The notes: generated from the sequence alone by a model not told the origin. A DNA stretch of 64,000 nt from Ignavibacteriaceae bacterium (GCA_013360295.1 JABWCL010000006.1:1-64000); one strand, 5' to 3'; counted from the stretch's first letter, positions 54,501 to 62,500 are shown. A program made the numbers and translations.

Positions 54501-55915
54501 TTCTTGCTCCGTCCGCAACTGTCAGCGGCACAGGTTCATTTTTCCGCGGACAGGTGTTCGCGAATTCGGTCAGCCCGGGGGGGTCTTCTCATATGAACCA
54601 CAGTTTCCTTGGTTATGTGCCTCTTAACAGGACAATCCCGTTTCTGCCTTTTGTTACTTCGAGTTTCTCTGTTGACCTGGTATCTGCGAATAATAACAAT
54701 CCGGCTACCGTTGTGATCAATACAACTACGCCTTTCGGCACAACAGGAAACGGAGTCTGGTCTGTAGCATCCGTGTTGCCCGCTGAAGAGATGGTTATCT
54801 CTATGACAAGGCAGGACGCCTCCACAATACTTGCGGGCACAAACGTTGGCAGGATTTATACTATGGATAACCTTGGCGTGCTTGGCCCGGTAATGAATGG
54901 TTCAATGCCGCAGGCTGCTTTTATTTATTCACTTGCCGTTAACGACAGCGGACACATTCTTGCCGCTACCGACATAGGGCTTTTCCGTACAACCGATAAC
55001 GGATTAACGTGGGTTAATCATCTGCCTGCGAAAGATGTTCGTTCGGTTCTCCTCGGCAGCGATGGTTACCAGTATGCCGGCACCTGGGGCTATGGTGTTT
55101 ATCGTTCTACTGACAATGGCTGGACCTGGGCTCAGAAGAATGACGGTATCTCAAACAATATTGTTACTACAATTATGGACCGCTTTGAGCACGGCCCGCA
55201 GTACACAGTCTTCGCGGGAACATACGGCGGCGGAGTATCTGCCTCATTCAACTACGCAACGAGCTGGATGGGCCTTGCCTTCCCTTATGATTTTGTCTCT
55301 TGCATTGATAAAACAAGCGAAGGTATTCTTTTTGTGGGCACTATTGCTGACGGAGTCTACCGTTCTTATGATAATGGCAACACCTGGACAAAGATGTCAG
55401 GAATACCTGACGGTCCGATTTACGCGGTTAGAATAGACGGTGATAACAATATTTTCGTTTCTTCCTGGATGTTTGGTATCTTCGCTTCTGCTGATCTTGG
55501 CGACAGCTGGGTTGATCTTGGACTTGGCGGATACGGCATCTCAGCCTCATTCCCCGGAATAGACGGTAAACTTTTAGCATCAGCTAAAGGTAAAATTCTT
55601 TTGAATAATTCACCGCTTACTTCAGCAAAAGATAAGAGCGGAGCATTACCGGCAGAGTACGCGCTCTCACAGAATTATCCGAATCCGTTCAACCCGACTA
55701 CAACTATTTCATACAGCCTGCCAAAATCAGGAATGGTTACTTTGAAGGTGTATGATATTCTTGGTAAAGAAGTTGCCACACTGGTATCAGAAGTGAAGGA
55801 AGCCGGAAATCACACGGTGCTTCTTAATGCTTCGAAATTTGCATCCGGAGTATATATCTATAAACTATCCTCCGGGAATGTTAATATCAGTAAAAAACTG
55901 ATGCTGTTAAAGTAA
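51563..55915 (+). CDS. Giant secreted protein: seven Fn3 repeats, DUF11, choice-of-anchor-A, propeller, T9SS domain
   Basis: A 1450-residue protein with a signal peptide (ends SLFAQ). Residues ~20-680 are seven fibronectin type III repeats of ~93 residues, six with the nearly invariant core GYxLDVATDAGFTSFVAG and YRVRAYNASGT. Then come a DUF11 domain (~685-790; VDKANPLNLEVLTYNFT), a CAA domain (~800-1035; GGKLAAGDDATLAGTNIG, FGSILAPSATVSG), an Asp-box propeller (~1060-1350) and a T9SS domain (NYPNPFNPTT). From DUF11 onward it is a paralogue of the preceding gene, so the Fn3 array is the added part. Predicted surface adhesin with an extendable stalk. Confidence 0.9.
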   Translation: MIRKFSLLILLLSVSLFAQVPADPVATAAGSVSTTSFTANWNSAALADGYYLDVATDAGFTSFVAGYNNLDVLNVTSFSVSGLTEGTDYWYRVRAYNVNGTSGNSNAISLVTLPAAPTASAASSIAISGFSANWGSVTGATGYRLDVATDAGFTSFVAGFNDLDVLNVTTYSITGLSAGTDYYYRVRAYNASGTNNTNSSTISLVTLPDAPVSSAASSIANTSFSANWGSVTGATGYRLDVATDAGFTAFVAGFNDLDVSNVITYSVTGLSGGTDYYYRVRAYNASGTNNTNSSTISVTTLPDAPTSSAASLITTTGFSANWGSVTGATGYRLDVATDAGFTSFVAGFNDLDVTNVVTYSVTGLTAGTDYYYRVRAYNASGTNNTSSSAVSLVTLPDAPVASAASAITAAGYSANWGTVTGATGYRLDVATDAGFTSYVPGFNDLDVLNVTTYAVAGLSPGTDYYYRVRAYNASGTGANSGTISALTLPDAPVSSAATAITLTTFDANWASVVSATGYRLDVATDAGFTSFVAGFNDLDVSNVLTYTVTGLTSGTNYFFRVRAYNTTGTGANSSSQSLITIPDAPDATAGTSITKYSFSANWNSVTGAAGYYLDVAKDNSFTTFVAGFNNLDVANVTTYSVTGLLPGYPYYFRVRAYNAAGTSTNSDTVTVTTLPPEADLALASSVDKANPLNLEVLTYNFTITNNGPDSSKNVVMSASIPRGFKYASSNPVNSTYNSVTGVWTLNDLGMGESASLTIVDTVDYFNQAYDFRDFYEYSIFALNDVSLAGSFLGGKLAAGDDATLAGTNIGSQAKLRNPAQDILIVGDDLTYESGTVRNGNVVYGGSTNLPDPDVTYPEGTLVNSSPLNFASLGSYLTGLSSNLAGYDINGTTTLNPGNLTLTGTDIYLNVFNVNGSDFQNSPTVNVNVPKGAVAIINVSGTNISYSGTLDIQSNLGNFVMFNFHQATSLSILGTSFFGSILAPSATVSGTGSFFRGQVFANSVSPGGSSHMNHSFLGYVPLNRTIPFLPFVTSSFSVDLVSANNNNPATVVINTTTPFGTTGNGVWSVASVLPAEEMVISMTRQDASTILAGTNVGRIYTMDNLGVLGPVMNGSMPQAAFIYSLAVNDSGHILAATDIGLFRTTDNGLTWVNHLPAKDVRSVLLGSDGYQYAGTWGYGVYRSTDNGWTWAQKNDGISNNIVTTIMDRFEHGPQYTVFAGTYGGGVSASFNYATSWMGLAFPYDFVSCIDKTSEGILFVGTIADGVYRSYDNGNTWTKMSGIPDGPIYAVRIDGDNNIFVSSWMFGIFASADLGDSWVDLGLGGYGISASFPGIDGKLLASAKGKILLNNSPLTSAKDKSGALPAEYALSQNYPNPFNPTTTISYSLPKSGMVTLKVYDILGKEVATLVSEVKEAGNHTVLLNASKFASGVYIYKLSSGNVNISKKLMLLK
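51620..53585 (+). repeat. Coding tandem repeat: seven ~280-bp Fn3 units
   Basis: Seven units encode near-identical Fn3 domains. At DNA level they are well diverged by silent changes: in the 12 codons for GYRLDVATDAGF, units 2 and 3 differ at 8 codons, all synonymous. Confidence 0.9.
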
Positions 55916-55937
55916 TTTCAGATTAAACCTACGAAAG

Positions 55938-55961
55938 ACCCCGGCTCGTCCGGGGTTTTTT
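55938..55961 (+). terminator. Rho-independent terminator after the giant cargo gene
   Basis: ACCCCGG (55938-55944) pairs with CCGGGGT (55950-55956) over a 5-nt loop, followed directly by TTTTTT. Confidence 0.88.
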
Positions 55962-56081
55962 GTAATATTAAATTCGTAATAAGTATTACTTGAGGAGCAT
56001 ATTTTTAACCGAAAAGCGTAAAAATCCCCGTTTTTTGCATAAAACCATAACATTTATTTAACAAAAAAATTACGGGAGTAC

Positions 56082-56110
56082 TTGACGGATTTATTTTTAT
56101 TATATATTAT
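56082..56110 (+). promoter_or_regulatory. Sigma-70-like promoter upstream of pgl
   Basis: TTGACG (56082-56087) is followed after 17 bp by TATTAT (56105-56110), with an overlapping TATATT two bases earlier. It lies ~70 bp before the pgl start and shares the CTTGAC(A/G) context of the promoter at 48822. Confidence 0.6.
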
Positions 56111-56179
56111 TGTAATAGTATGAATAAAATTACTATATATCCGCGCAAATAATAAAAGGCTTACCCAAAAAGTTCTTCT

Positions 56180-56920
56180 ATGTCATCCGGTTCCCTTTAT
56201 TCTACGTTTAAAAATCCGAACGAATTGTGTTTCGCTTTAGCTCTCGATATTCAGAAGTATCTAGATGAAAAAAATGATGAGGGGAGCAGCGGTACAATTG
56301 CCCTTTCCGGCGGCAATACCCCAAAGTTATTATTCGAACAACTGGGCAGCAGCACTTTCCGTGAAGCCATCAACTGGAACTCGGCTCATTTGTTCTGGGT
56401 GGATGAAAAGATGGTTCCCGTCTCACATCCTGACAGTAATTTCGGAAACGCTCAGAACTTATTCCTGAATTATATTCCTATCAACAGAAAAAACATTCAT
56501 AAAATTCGCGGTGAAGGCGAGCCGATACCGGAAGTAAACCGGTATGCCGAAGAAATTAAAAAAATTACCCATTGCCCTGAAGGCGCGCTGCCGTCTTTTG
56601 ACTGGATTTTGCTTGGTGTGGGGATGGACGGGCATGTTGCTTCAATTTATCCGGGTGTTGAATTTGAATATGCAAAAGAAAATATATGCGGAGTGATCCG
56701 GACCCCCTCTCAAAAATCGAAAATAATAACCCTCACACTCGATACAATTCTGAACGCCTCACGCATTTCGTTTATCGTTACCGGAGCTGACAAGGCCGAG
56801 ATAGTTGATATGATTCTTAGTAATAAGAAAGCTTCTGAAAATATGCCGGCGGCCGTAATTAGCAGAAATGCCGCGTCTGTGGAATGGCTGCTTGATGAGC
56901 GGGCGGCTGGACTATTGTAA
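56180..56920 (+). CDS. pgl: 6-phosphogluconolactonase
   Basis: A 246-residue SOL/DevB-type lactonase of the oxidative pentose phosphate pathway, hydrolysing 6-phosphogluconolactone to 6-phosphogluconate. Family blocks are clear: IALSGGNTPKLLFEQL, VDEKMVPVSHPDSNFGNA and LGVGMDGHVASIYPG, the last with the catalytic histidine region. Glucose-6-phosphate dehydrogenase is not adjacent. The stop is followed within 5 bp by the 33-bp AT-rich repeat. Confidence 0.94.
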   Translation: MSSGSLYSTFKNPNELCFALALDIQKYLDEKNDEGSSGTIALSGGNTPKLLFEQLGSSTFREAINWNSAHLFWVDEKMVPVSHPDSNFGNAQNLFLNYIPINRKNIHKIRGEGEPIPEVNRYAEEIKKITHCPEGALPSFDWILLGVGMDGHVASIYPGVEFEYAKENICGVIRTPSQKSKIITLTLDTILNASRISFIVTGADKAEIVDMILSNKKASENMPAAVISRNAASVEWLLDERAAGLL

Positions 56921-56924
56921 TTAA

Positions 56925-56957
56925 AATTAAGAATTAAAAATTAAGAATTAAGAATAT
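56925..56957 (+). repeat. 33-bp AT-rich repeat after pgl
   Basis: Identical over 33 bp to 28378-28410 and similar to the inverted copy at 24078-24110. All three lie at or within 5 bp of a stop codon. Confidence 0.75.
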
Positions 56958-56991
56958 TTATAGCTTTAGCTTATAGTTAACACTTTTCTCG

Positions 56992-57025
56992 CCCCGATGT
57001 ATTTCGACGAAGTGGGAGGACGGGG
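56992..57025 (-). repeat. Dispersed intergenic repeat related to 31828-31855
   Basis: On the minus strand it reads CTCCCACTTCGTCGAAATAC then CATCGGGG. The copy at 31828-31855 has CTCCCACTTCGTCCCGATGC then ATCGGGA, sharing the first 13 bases and the CATCGGG end. Confidence 0.55.
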
Positions 57026-57119
57026 ACTAAAGTAATAAGCTGCTCCCTATAGATTATTCCCCTGTACGCGGAGAATAATATTCCCCGCTACGTAGAATCA
57101 TTCTGACCTTTGATCATTG

Positions 57120-57151
57120 AATTCTGGTCTCTGTTCCCTGTTCTCTGAAAA
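57120..57151 (-). repeat. Copy of the CAGAGAACAG repeat family after hemC
   Basis: On the minus strand, directly after the hemC stop, the sequence TTTTCAGAGAACAGGGAACA continues into AGAGACCAG and TTCAATGATCAA. The repeat at the end of the AlkD-like gene (23936-23997) contains the same words, including TTCAATGATCAA. Confidence 0.65.
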
Positions 57152-58093
57152 TCATTGTCTCCGTGCGTTTTTATAGATCTCCTTCAGTATCTCACCCGCG
57201 CCGGCTTTTACCAGGTCATTTGCAAGCTTTTTGCCAAGCGCTTCGGGATTCCTTTTGCTTCCACGGAGTTTTTTCCTGAATGTCACCGATCCGTCAATTG
57301 CACCCACCAGTCCATCAAGATAGAGCCCGGTTGATGAAACTTTAGCATAAGCGCCTATCGGTACCTGACAGCCGCCTTCAAGTTCCTTTAATAAAGACCG
57401 TTCCGCAAGTACGGCGCTGTATGTATCTTCGTGATGAAGTTTCCGTACCGCAGATTTGGAAACATCATCGCCTTCCCTTATCTCAATCCCCAATGCACCC
57501 TGACCGACAGCCGGTAACATAAGGTCCTTTGGAATGTACGAAGAGATATGTTTTGTTAGTCCGAGGCGTTCAACACCCGCGCGGGCGAGGATAATTGCAT
57601 CCCAATCCGAGTCAAGAAATTTTTTAATCCTTGAAGGTACGTTGCCCCGGAGTTCGTGTACATTCAGGTCAGGCCTGAGATGAAGCAACTGGCTCCTGCG
57701 CCTTAATGATCCGGTGGCTACATTACCGTTTTCGGGTATATCATGGATAGTCATACCCTTTTTTCGTGCGATCAGAACATCCTCCACGTCGTGGCGCTTT
57801 GTTACCGCAGCGAGTTCAAGTCCGGCAGGTATTGCCGTCTGCAGGTCTTTCAGGCTATGAACCGCGACATCAATTTCTCCCGAAAGAAGGGCAGTCTCAA
57901 GTTCTTTGGTGAACAAACCCTTGTCGCCTATTTTAGAAAGAGCAACGTCAAGGATCTTATCCCCTTTCGTTTTAATAATATTTATCTTAACCGTAAAACC
58001 TTTTGCTTTTTTTGCAAGCTGATCTTTTATGAAGTTGGCCTGCCAGAGAGCGAGTTCGCTCCCGCGGGAGCCTATGATAAGAGTCTTTTTCAA
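57152..58093 (-). CDS. hemC: Hydroxymethylbilane synthase (porphobilinogen deaminase)
   Basis: A 313-residue tetrapyrrole enzyme that joins four porphobilinogens. The start is TTG at 58093, with AGGA ~8 nt upstream; no ATG lies before the conserved IIGSRGSELALWQ. Seen are GLFTKELETALL, DVAVHSLKDL with the catalytic Asp, TGSLRRRSQ and LRGNVPSR for substrate binding, VGQGALGIE, and GGCQVP holding the cysteine that carries the dipyrromethane cofactor. It is third in a run with two glycosyltransferase-like genes (18 bp after the nearer one). Other hem genes are not nearby. Confidence 0.96.
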   Translation of the reverse strand: MKKTLIIGSRGSELALWQANFIKDQLAKKAKGFTVKINIIKTKGDKILDVALSKIGDKGLFTKELETALLSGEIDVAVHSLKDLQTAIPAGLELAAVTKRHDVEDVLIARKKGMTIHDIPENGNVATGSLRRRSQLLHLRPDLNVHELRGNVPSRIKKFLDSDWDAIILARAGVERLGLTKHISSYIPKDLMLPAVGQGALGIEIREGDDVSKSAVRKLHHEDTYSAVLAERSLLKELEGGCQVPIGAYAKVSSTGLYLDGLVGAIDGSVTFRKKLRGSKRNPEALGKKLANDLVKAGAGEILKEIYKNARRQ

Positions 58094-58111
58094 ATCTGAT
58101 TCCTGTATTAA

Positions 58112-59254
58112 TTATGATCCGGATGAAATAATGAATCTGGTTATGTCTTCAGTTCCGTTTTTTAAAATATTTTTATTTATGTTTTCCACGAACCCGTCAT
58201 AGTAGGCGTTATCGTGCAGTAATCTGTTAATCGCTTCTTTAAGTTTATTGTGATTTTTTATATACAGCCCCATTCCGTTGTTTATGACATATTCCATATT
58301 CCCCAGTTCCTGTTCCCAAATATATTCAATGATGACCGGCACTTTCCCCTGCAACAGGATCTCCATAATTGTTGAAGCGCCGCATTTAGTAATCACTACA
58401 TCGGATACATTTATCAATTTATAAACGAAGTCCACAAATTTAAATATAAAAACATTTTTGGCATCGTATTTTTCTTTAATTGATAAGACCGCGTTATGGA
58501 GCGCGTTATTCCTGCCGCAGACGATTATGACCTGGTAGTCGGGTTTGGTTCGTAAAAGTTTTTCAAGTATTTTAGCTCCGCCGGGAACACCGTCTCCGCC
58601 GCCAAGCATCAGGACCGTCTTTTTACCATCCGATAAACCGAGTTCCTGTTTAGCCAACCATATCTCTTCCTTAGTCATCCTTTCATTAAACTGGTTATTA
58701 ATAATTGGCGAGAAGAGATGTATCCTTTCTTCACTTATACCAAGATTCAGGCAATGCCGCCTCAGCCTTTCGCTGAAGATAATAAACTCCTGTTCCTTTT
58801 TTATGAACCAGAGCGGATGCGCGGTAAACGGGTCGGTAACAATCGTATATATTTTTATGTCCCTGCCAAGTTCTTCCACAGCTTTGTAGACCGGGTTATA
58901 TATGAAGAAGTGGAGTACTACTAATTTTTTCGGATTATGCTCGATGATCAGTTTTTTTATATGCTCCTTAATGCTGATCGTTGCCAGCCAGCGGTTCCAT
59001 AGCGCTATGGGGCGGAATTTATTTGTCAGGTATAAAAATTCATAATACCAAACCGCCCAGGATTGCAGTTCCCTGTAGCCGGTTTCGAGAATGAACTTTA
59101 CGATACGCGGTGCACCGACAAGAACATCACAAAGAACAGGCTCATAACCTTCACGATGGGAGCGTGTGATCTCAGCGGCAATTGACTTTGCCGGGGCGAG
59201 ATGGCCGCCGCCTGTTTTCATATAGAAAAATAATATGTGCTCTTTACCGTTCAT
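58112..59254 (-). CDS. MGDG-synthase-like GT28/GT-B glycosyltransferase
   Basis: A 380-residue protein. Its N-terminus carries the lipid glycosyltransferase signature KTGGGHLAPAKSIA, and the first ~170 residues follow the monogalactosyldiacylglycerol-synthase N-terminal domain pattern (DVLVGAPRIVKFILETGYRE). The C-terminal half has the GT-B donor site: VLMLGGGDGVPGGAKILEKL, VIIVCGRN, VDFVYKLINVSDVVITKCGASTIME and PVIIEYIWEQELGN. It probably transfers a sugar to a membrane lipid on the cytoplasmic face. Its start overlaps the upstream gene stop by 4 bp (ATGA). Confidence 0.85.
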   Translation of the reverse strand: MNGKEHILFFYMKTGGGHLAPAKSIAAEITRSHREGYEPVLCDVLVGAPRIVKFILETGYRELQSWAVWYYEFLYLTNKFRPIALWNRWLATISIKEHIKKLIIEHNPKKLVVLHFFIYNPVYKAVEELGRDIKIYTIVTDPFTAHPLWFIKKEQEFIIFSERLRRHCLNLGISEERIHLFSPIINNQFNERMTKEEIWLAKQELGLSDGKKTVLMLGGGDGVPGGAKILEKLLRTKPDYQVIIVCGRNNALHNAVLSIKEKYDAKNVFIFKFVDFVYKLINVSDVVITKCGASTIMEILLQGKVPVIIEYIWEQELGNMEYVINNGMGLYIKNHNKLKEAINRLLHDNAYYDGFVENINKNILKNGTEDITRFIISSGS

Positions 59255-60570
59255 CGTTCGAGAGGTGATTCTCCTGCTGATGTAAAACCGTTTACGAGTA
59301 TATCTGTAATTTTATAGGTGCCGAGTTTCCTTCCCTTCAGGAATCCGCTCCAGGCTAATTCAGCGAAACGACCTTTATTCAGAAGGTCAAAGAGCCAGTC
59401 TGATGTGTGGTCGGGATCGATCTGTTTAATACCTGCATTTATTTCCCTCAGCCAGATCCTGTTAAATTTTTCGTGAGAGCCGATCGGAGGTGAAATAATA
59501 ATCGGAATTCCCAAAGCGCTGTAAAATGAAAGTTCGCTCGGTTTAGTCCAAAGTATATCAGTTTCGTGAAGCACCGAATTAAATTTTTTGAAATATTCCG
59601 CGAGGGAAGGTTCAAAGACAATGTTCAAGTTCTCATTTCCGTCCGCGTATTTCTTTTTCAGATCATTAAAATAGCGGAATACCGGTTCTTTTGTGCCGGC
59701 GATCAGATTAATCCTTATTTCACCTTCCTTTAATTTTTCTTCCAGGCTTCTGAGTATTCTATCGGCAGTTTCCTTCTGCGCGCCCGCACCTCCAACCGCG
59801 TAAGTGATCGTGAGCAGCCTGTCCTTATTAAACTCAGTTCTATCGCCAAGGAAATACTCAACACTTTTTCCGTGCATAGTATGGAATTTCCTTTTGGGAT
59901 CAAGCAGATAAAGCCTTTGACTGAGGTTGTGTTTCAGGAGGGACAGATCCCTGCCGCCGAGTAACTCCTCAGGAAGCGGGAAGCCCGTTGTGTGGATTCT
60001 TTCAGGGGGCACTCCGTATAGCCGCAGCCTTCTGGTCGCCCTTCCGCAGGGGCTGAAATAGATTATTCTACTCTCATACGGGTTTTTCGCGACCCAAACA
60101 CGGTTGATGTCCGAATCGCAAATAATGCAATATACAGAGCCCACCCCGGACATATCCGCGGCGATAGCAGGGGCAAAAAAAGAAGTTACAAGCGGAAGCC
60201 GCCGAGTCATAACCTCATCAAGCATACCCTTGCATAATCCATTATCAATTGCCGCCTCAAGACGTTTAACCTGAAATGTTGGGTGGGACAGATCCCGGAA
60301 GGGATAATAAGCGGGGATTTTCAGCAACGTGTTCAGAATACCGAAAAGGGGTTTCCCGATCACGGGAAGCGAGGAGGCACGTGAAAGCGCTTCATAGAGA
60401 AACAGCATCCGTTTCCAGGCTCTCCGTTCAGATTTTGATATAGTAGCGCTGTCGCCGACGGTAATTATTCCTCCTTCGGCGTAATCTTTCAGCGGTGCCA
60501 CAGCCCTCTGATGCCCGTATCCCATATCAGCGGAAACAATCCAGAACTTCCCGGCAGTACTGGTTTCCAT
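59251..60570 (-). CDS. GT-B-fold glycosyltransferase-like protein, partner of the MGDG-synthase-like gene
   Basis: A 439-residue protein with no exact family that I recognise. The N-terminus SADMGYGHQRAVAPLKDY mirrors the GGGH loop of lipid GTs. The C-terminal half has AVGGAGAQKETADRIL, NLIAGTKEPVFRYF, and DILWTKPSELSFYSALGIPIIISPPIGSHEKFN, the last resembling the donor-binding E/PLxxPxxxxQ region of GT28 enzymes. It overlaps the next gene by 4 bp. The two may act sequentially on one glycolipid, for instance adding a first and a second sugar; this is inference. Confidence 0.7.
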   Translation of the reverse strand: METSTAGKFWIVSADMGYGHQRAVAPLKDYAEGGIITVGDSATISKSERRAWKRMLFLYEALSRASSLPVIGKPLFGILNTLLKIPAYYPFRDLSHPTFQVKRLEAAIDNGLCKGMLDEVMTRRLPLVTSFFAPAIAADMSGVGSVYCIICDSDINRVWVAKNPYESRIIYFSPCGRATRRLRLYGVPPERIHTTGFPLPEELLGGRDLSLLKHNLSQRLYLLDPKRKFHTMHGKSVEYFLGDRTEFNKDRLLTITYAVGGAGAQKETADRILRSLEEKLKEGEIRINLIAGTKEPVFRYFNDLKKKYADGNENLNIVFEPSLAEYFKKFNSVLHETDILWTKPSELSFYSALGIPIIISPPIGSHEKFNRIWLREINAGIKQIDPDHTSDWLFDLLNKGRFAELAWSGFLKGRKLGTYKITDILVNGFTSAGESPLER

Positions 60571-60723
60571 TAAGGACGCATTGGTTTTATATTTTGCTGC
60601 TTCTTCTATCGTAGTTCCGTATAATAGTTATTTACTGGATTTCAAATTTATTAAATGTAGCCCTAAGTATAACACGAAAAAATGATTAACTTTGAAAATT
60701 AATATAAATTTAATAGCAGGAAG

Positions 60724-61251
60724 ATGAAACAGATACTGATGACGGGGGACTCCATAACCGACCATTTTAATACCGGGCTTTGGCTTAAAGAATTCAATAT
60801 TACGAACAGCGGAGTTTCAGGGAATAGCAGTGATGATCTGCTCGGTAGGCTCCATAAGGATGTTATCGTTCCCGCGCCTAATATTGTGATGATACTTATA
60901 GGGACAAATGATCTGGCTCAGGGGCGAAGTATTGATTATATCTCAGGGAACATCGGGAAGATCGTCAGTCAGATAAAAGCCAGTTTGAAGGCATCAGAAA
61001 TATTTACTACCTCGGTTCTGCCGACACTTAATAATGATCCCCGCCCAAATGGTGTAATTGATGAACTGAATAAAATGATCATAGAAGTGAGTGAAAAACA
61101 TAATTCGGGGTATATTGACCTGCACCCGGTGTTCAGAAGTTCGTCAGGCGAACTGAAGAAAGAATTTACTTACGACGGACTTCACCTGAATGAAGCGGGT
61201 TACAGGGCGTGGGCAGAGTATCTGCGTCCGATTCTTAAAAAAATGATATAA
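60724..61251 (+). CDS. SGNH/GDSL-family hydrolase
   Basis: A 175-residue esterase-like protein without a signal peptide. The four SGNH blocks are present: GDSI with the catalytic Ser (residue ~9), NSGVSGNSSDD, GTND (~60-63) and the C-terminal DGLHLN with catalytic Asp and His (~156-159). Typical substrates are acyl or acetyl esters on lipids and sugars. Substrate is not shown. It is divergent from the glycosyltransferase pair (~150 bp), and so could act on the same lipids, but that is only suggestive. Confidence 0.92.
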   Translation: MKQILMTGDSITDHFNTGLWLKEFNITNSGVSGNSSDDLLGRLHKDVIVPAPNIVMILIGTNDLAQGRSIDYISGNIGKIVSQIKASLKASEIFTTSVLPTLNNDPRPNGVIDELNKMIIEVSEKHNSGYIDLHPVFRSSSGELKKEFTYDGLHLNEAGYRAWAEYLRPILKKMI

Positions 61252-61360
61252 GAAATTAATTCTCAGGAATAAATTTCCTGAGAATTTGGTATTAAACTAA
61301 ACTATTTCAAAAATGGGGATAGCCGGCTGCTTGAATTTTATTTATCTGTGAGCATCCGCT

Positions 61361-61382
61361 CCACCTGTGTAATCTGTGTTCC
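61361..61382 (+). repeat. Short dispersed repeat shared with 32055-32075
   Basis: Both copies end in GTAATCTGTGTTCC, preceded by CTG(C/T) and a related GCATCC word. They lie in gene-free DNA. Confidence 0.55.
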
Positions 61383-61467
61383 GTCCCAACGAAACAACTT
61401 AGTATTAACTAATTATTTTCAAAGTTAATTGTACCCCTCCTGATTCATCACTATTAACTTCTGCAAC

Positions 61468-61890
61468 TCATTTCCGGGGGCAGCATTCCCTGATCAGGAT
61501 TCTAAGTTTATCAAGTTCGAGAGGCTTGGTGAAGAAGTAATCAGCGCCGAATATTTTAACATCTTCCTCGCTGATATATTCGGGATACCCGGTAATCACT
61601 GCAATTGGTACACCGGGATTCGATTTTTTAATAAGTGTGTACAGTTCAATGCTTGATTTGGTCTTGAGGTAGAAGTCGGTAATAATGAGATCAAGTTTAA
61701 CGCCTTCAGTTTTCACTAAGGCTTCGTCCACGTCCGAAGCGGAGATCATTTCGCAGTTTTCAGCGGCGAGGAATATCTCGAAGGCTTCGAGGATTTTTTT
61801 CTCGTCATCAACAACAAGAATAACCGGTCTGCGATCGGATTGGTTTGTATTTGCATCCGTCTTAGGGGAAGAGAGGTTATCAGTCTGCAT
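61468..61890 (-). CDS. Stand-alone CheY-like receiver protein
   Basis: A 140-residue response regulator with a polar ~22-residue N-terminal extension. Receiver landmarks are VVDDEK (acidic pair), IITDFYLK with the phospho-acceptor Asp (~residue 74), VITGYP (Thr) and FTKPLE (Lys). There is no output domain, so it should act by protein-protein contact or relay phosphate. It could in principle receive phosphate from an Hpt protein such as the hybrid kinase at 7.2 kb, but nothing in the sequence ties them together. Confidence 0.93.
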   Translation of the reverse strand: MQTDNLSSPKTDANTNQSDRRPVILVVDDEKKILEAFEIFLAAENCEMISASDVDEALVKTEGVKLDLIITDFYLKTKSSIELYTLIKKSNPGVPIAVITGYPEYISEEDVKIFGADYFFTKPLELDKLRILIRECCPRK

Positions 61891-62052
61891 TTTTCCGGTC
61901 CTTATGTTTGTTATAAGAAAAATGTTTACACAACAAATATAAAAAGGAAAATAATCAGGGGAAACAGTAATGTCACACTTTTTTTTACCTGTTTTTTAAT
62001 ATATTGCCCGCGAATTCCACAGTCATTTTGTATTTATCAGAGGAAAAGTGTT

Positions 62053-62430
62053 ATGAAGGTTATCCTGCCAGTATTCCTTTCCACGGTATGGATAAGTGTG
62101 TCCGAGTTTATCCGGAATGAGTTTCTTTTCAAATCCTATTGGGTCTCTCATTATGAGCAGATGGGGCTGAAATTCCCTGATGCCCCCGTGAACGGCGCGA
62201 TGTGGGGAGTCTGGGCTGTAATTTTCTCGGCGATTATTTACTACATTTCGAAAAAACATACACTAACAGAGACTTTCATTCTTTCCTGGGTGCTGGGTTT
62301 TGTGCTGATGTGGATAGTAATCGGAAACCTTGGTGTGCTTCCATTCGGATTGTTGTTTGCCGCGGTTCCGCTCAGTCTTCTGGAGGCTTATGTTGCTGCG
62401 TTCATAATTTTTAAGCTTGCGAAGAAATAA
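62053..62430 (+). CDS. Small four-helix integral membrane protein, unknown function
   Basis: The ATG at 62053, preceded by AGAGGAAAAG, gives 125 residues; a longer in-frame extension to 61840 is read through the opposite gene and is unlikely. Hydrophobic segments lie at ~residues 2-18, 50-66, 72-92 and 98-120. The first loop is unusually aromatic (FLFKSYWVSHYEQMGLKFP). I do not recognise a family. It is convergent with the RND transporter gene. Confidence 0.75.
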   Translation: MKVILPVFLSTVWISVSEFIRNEFLFKSYWVSHYEQMGLKFPDAPVNGAMWGVWAVIFSAIIYYISKKHTLTETFILSWVLGFVLMWIVIGNLGVLPFGLLFAAVPLSLLEAYVAAFIIFKLAKK

Positions 62431-62500
62431 AGAGAATTCGGCGGTGACGGATAATATATTTATCCCTTTCAACTGCCATATATATTCCTTACCTGTTTTT

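Noticed and set aside
61840..62052. In-frame upstream extension of the small membrane protein gene
   Set aside because: It would overlap the receiver gene on the opposite strand. The ATG at 62053 has a good purine-rich site and starts a typical membrane helix.
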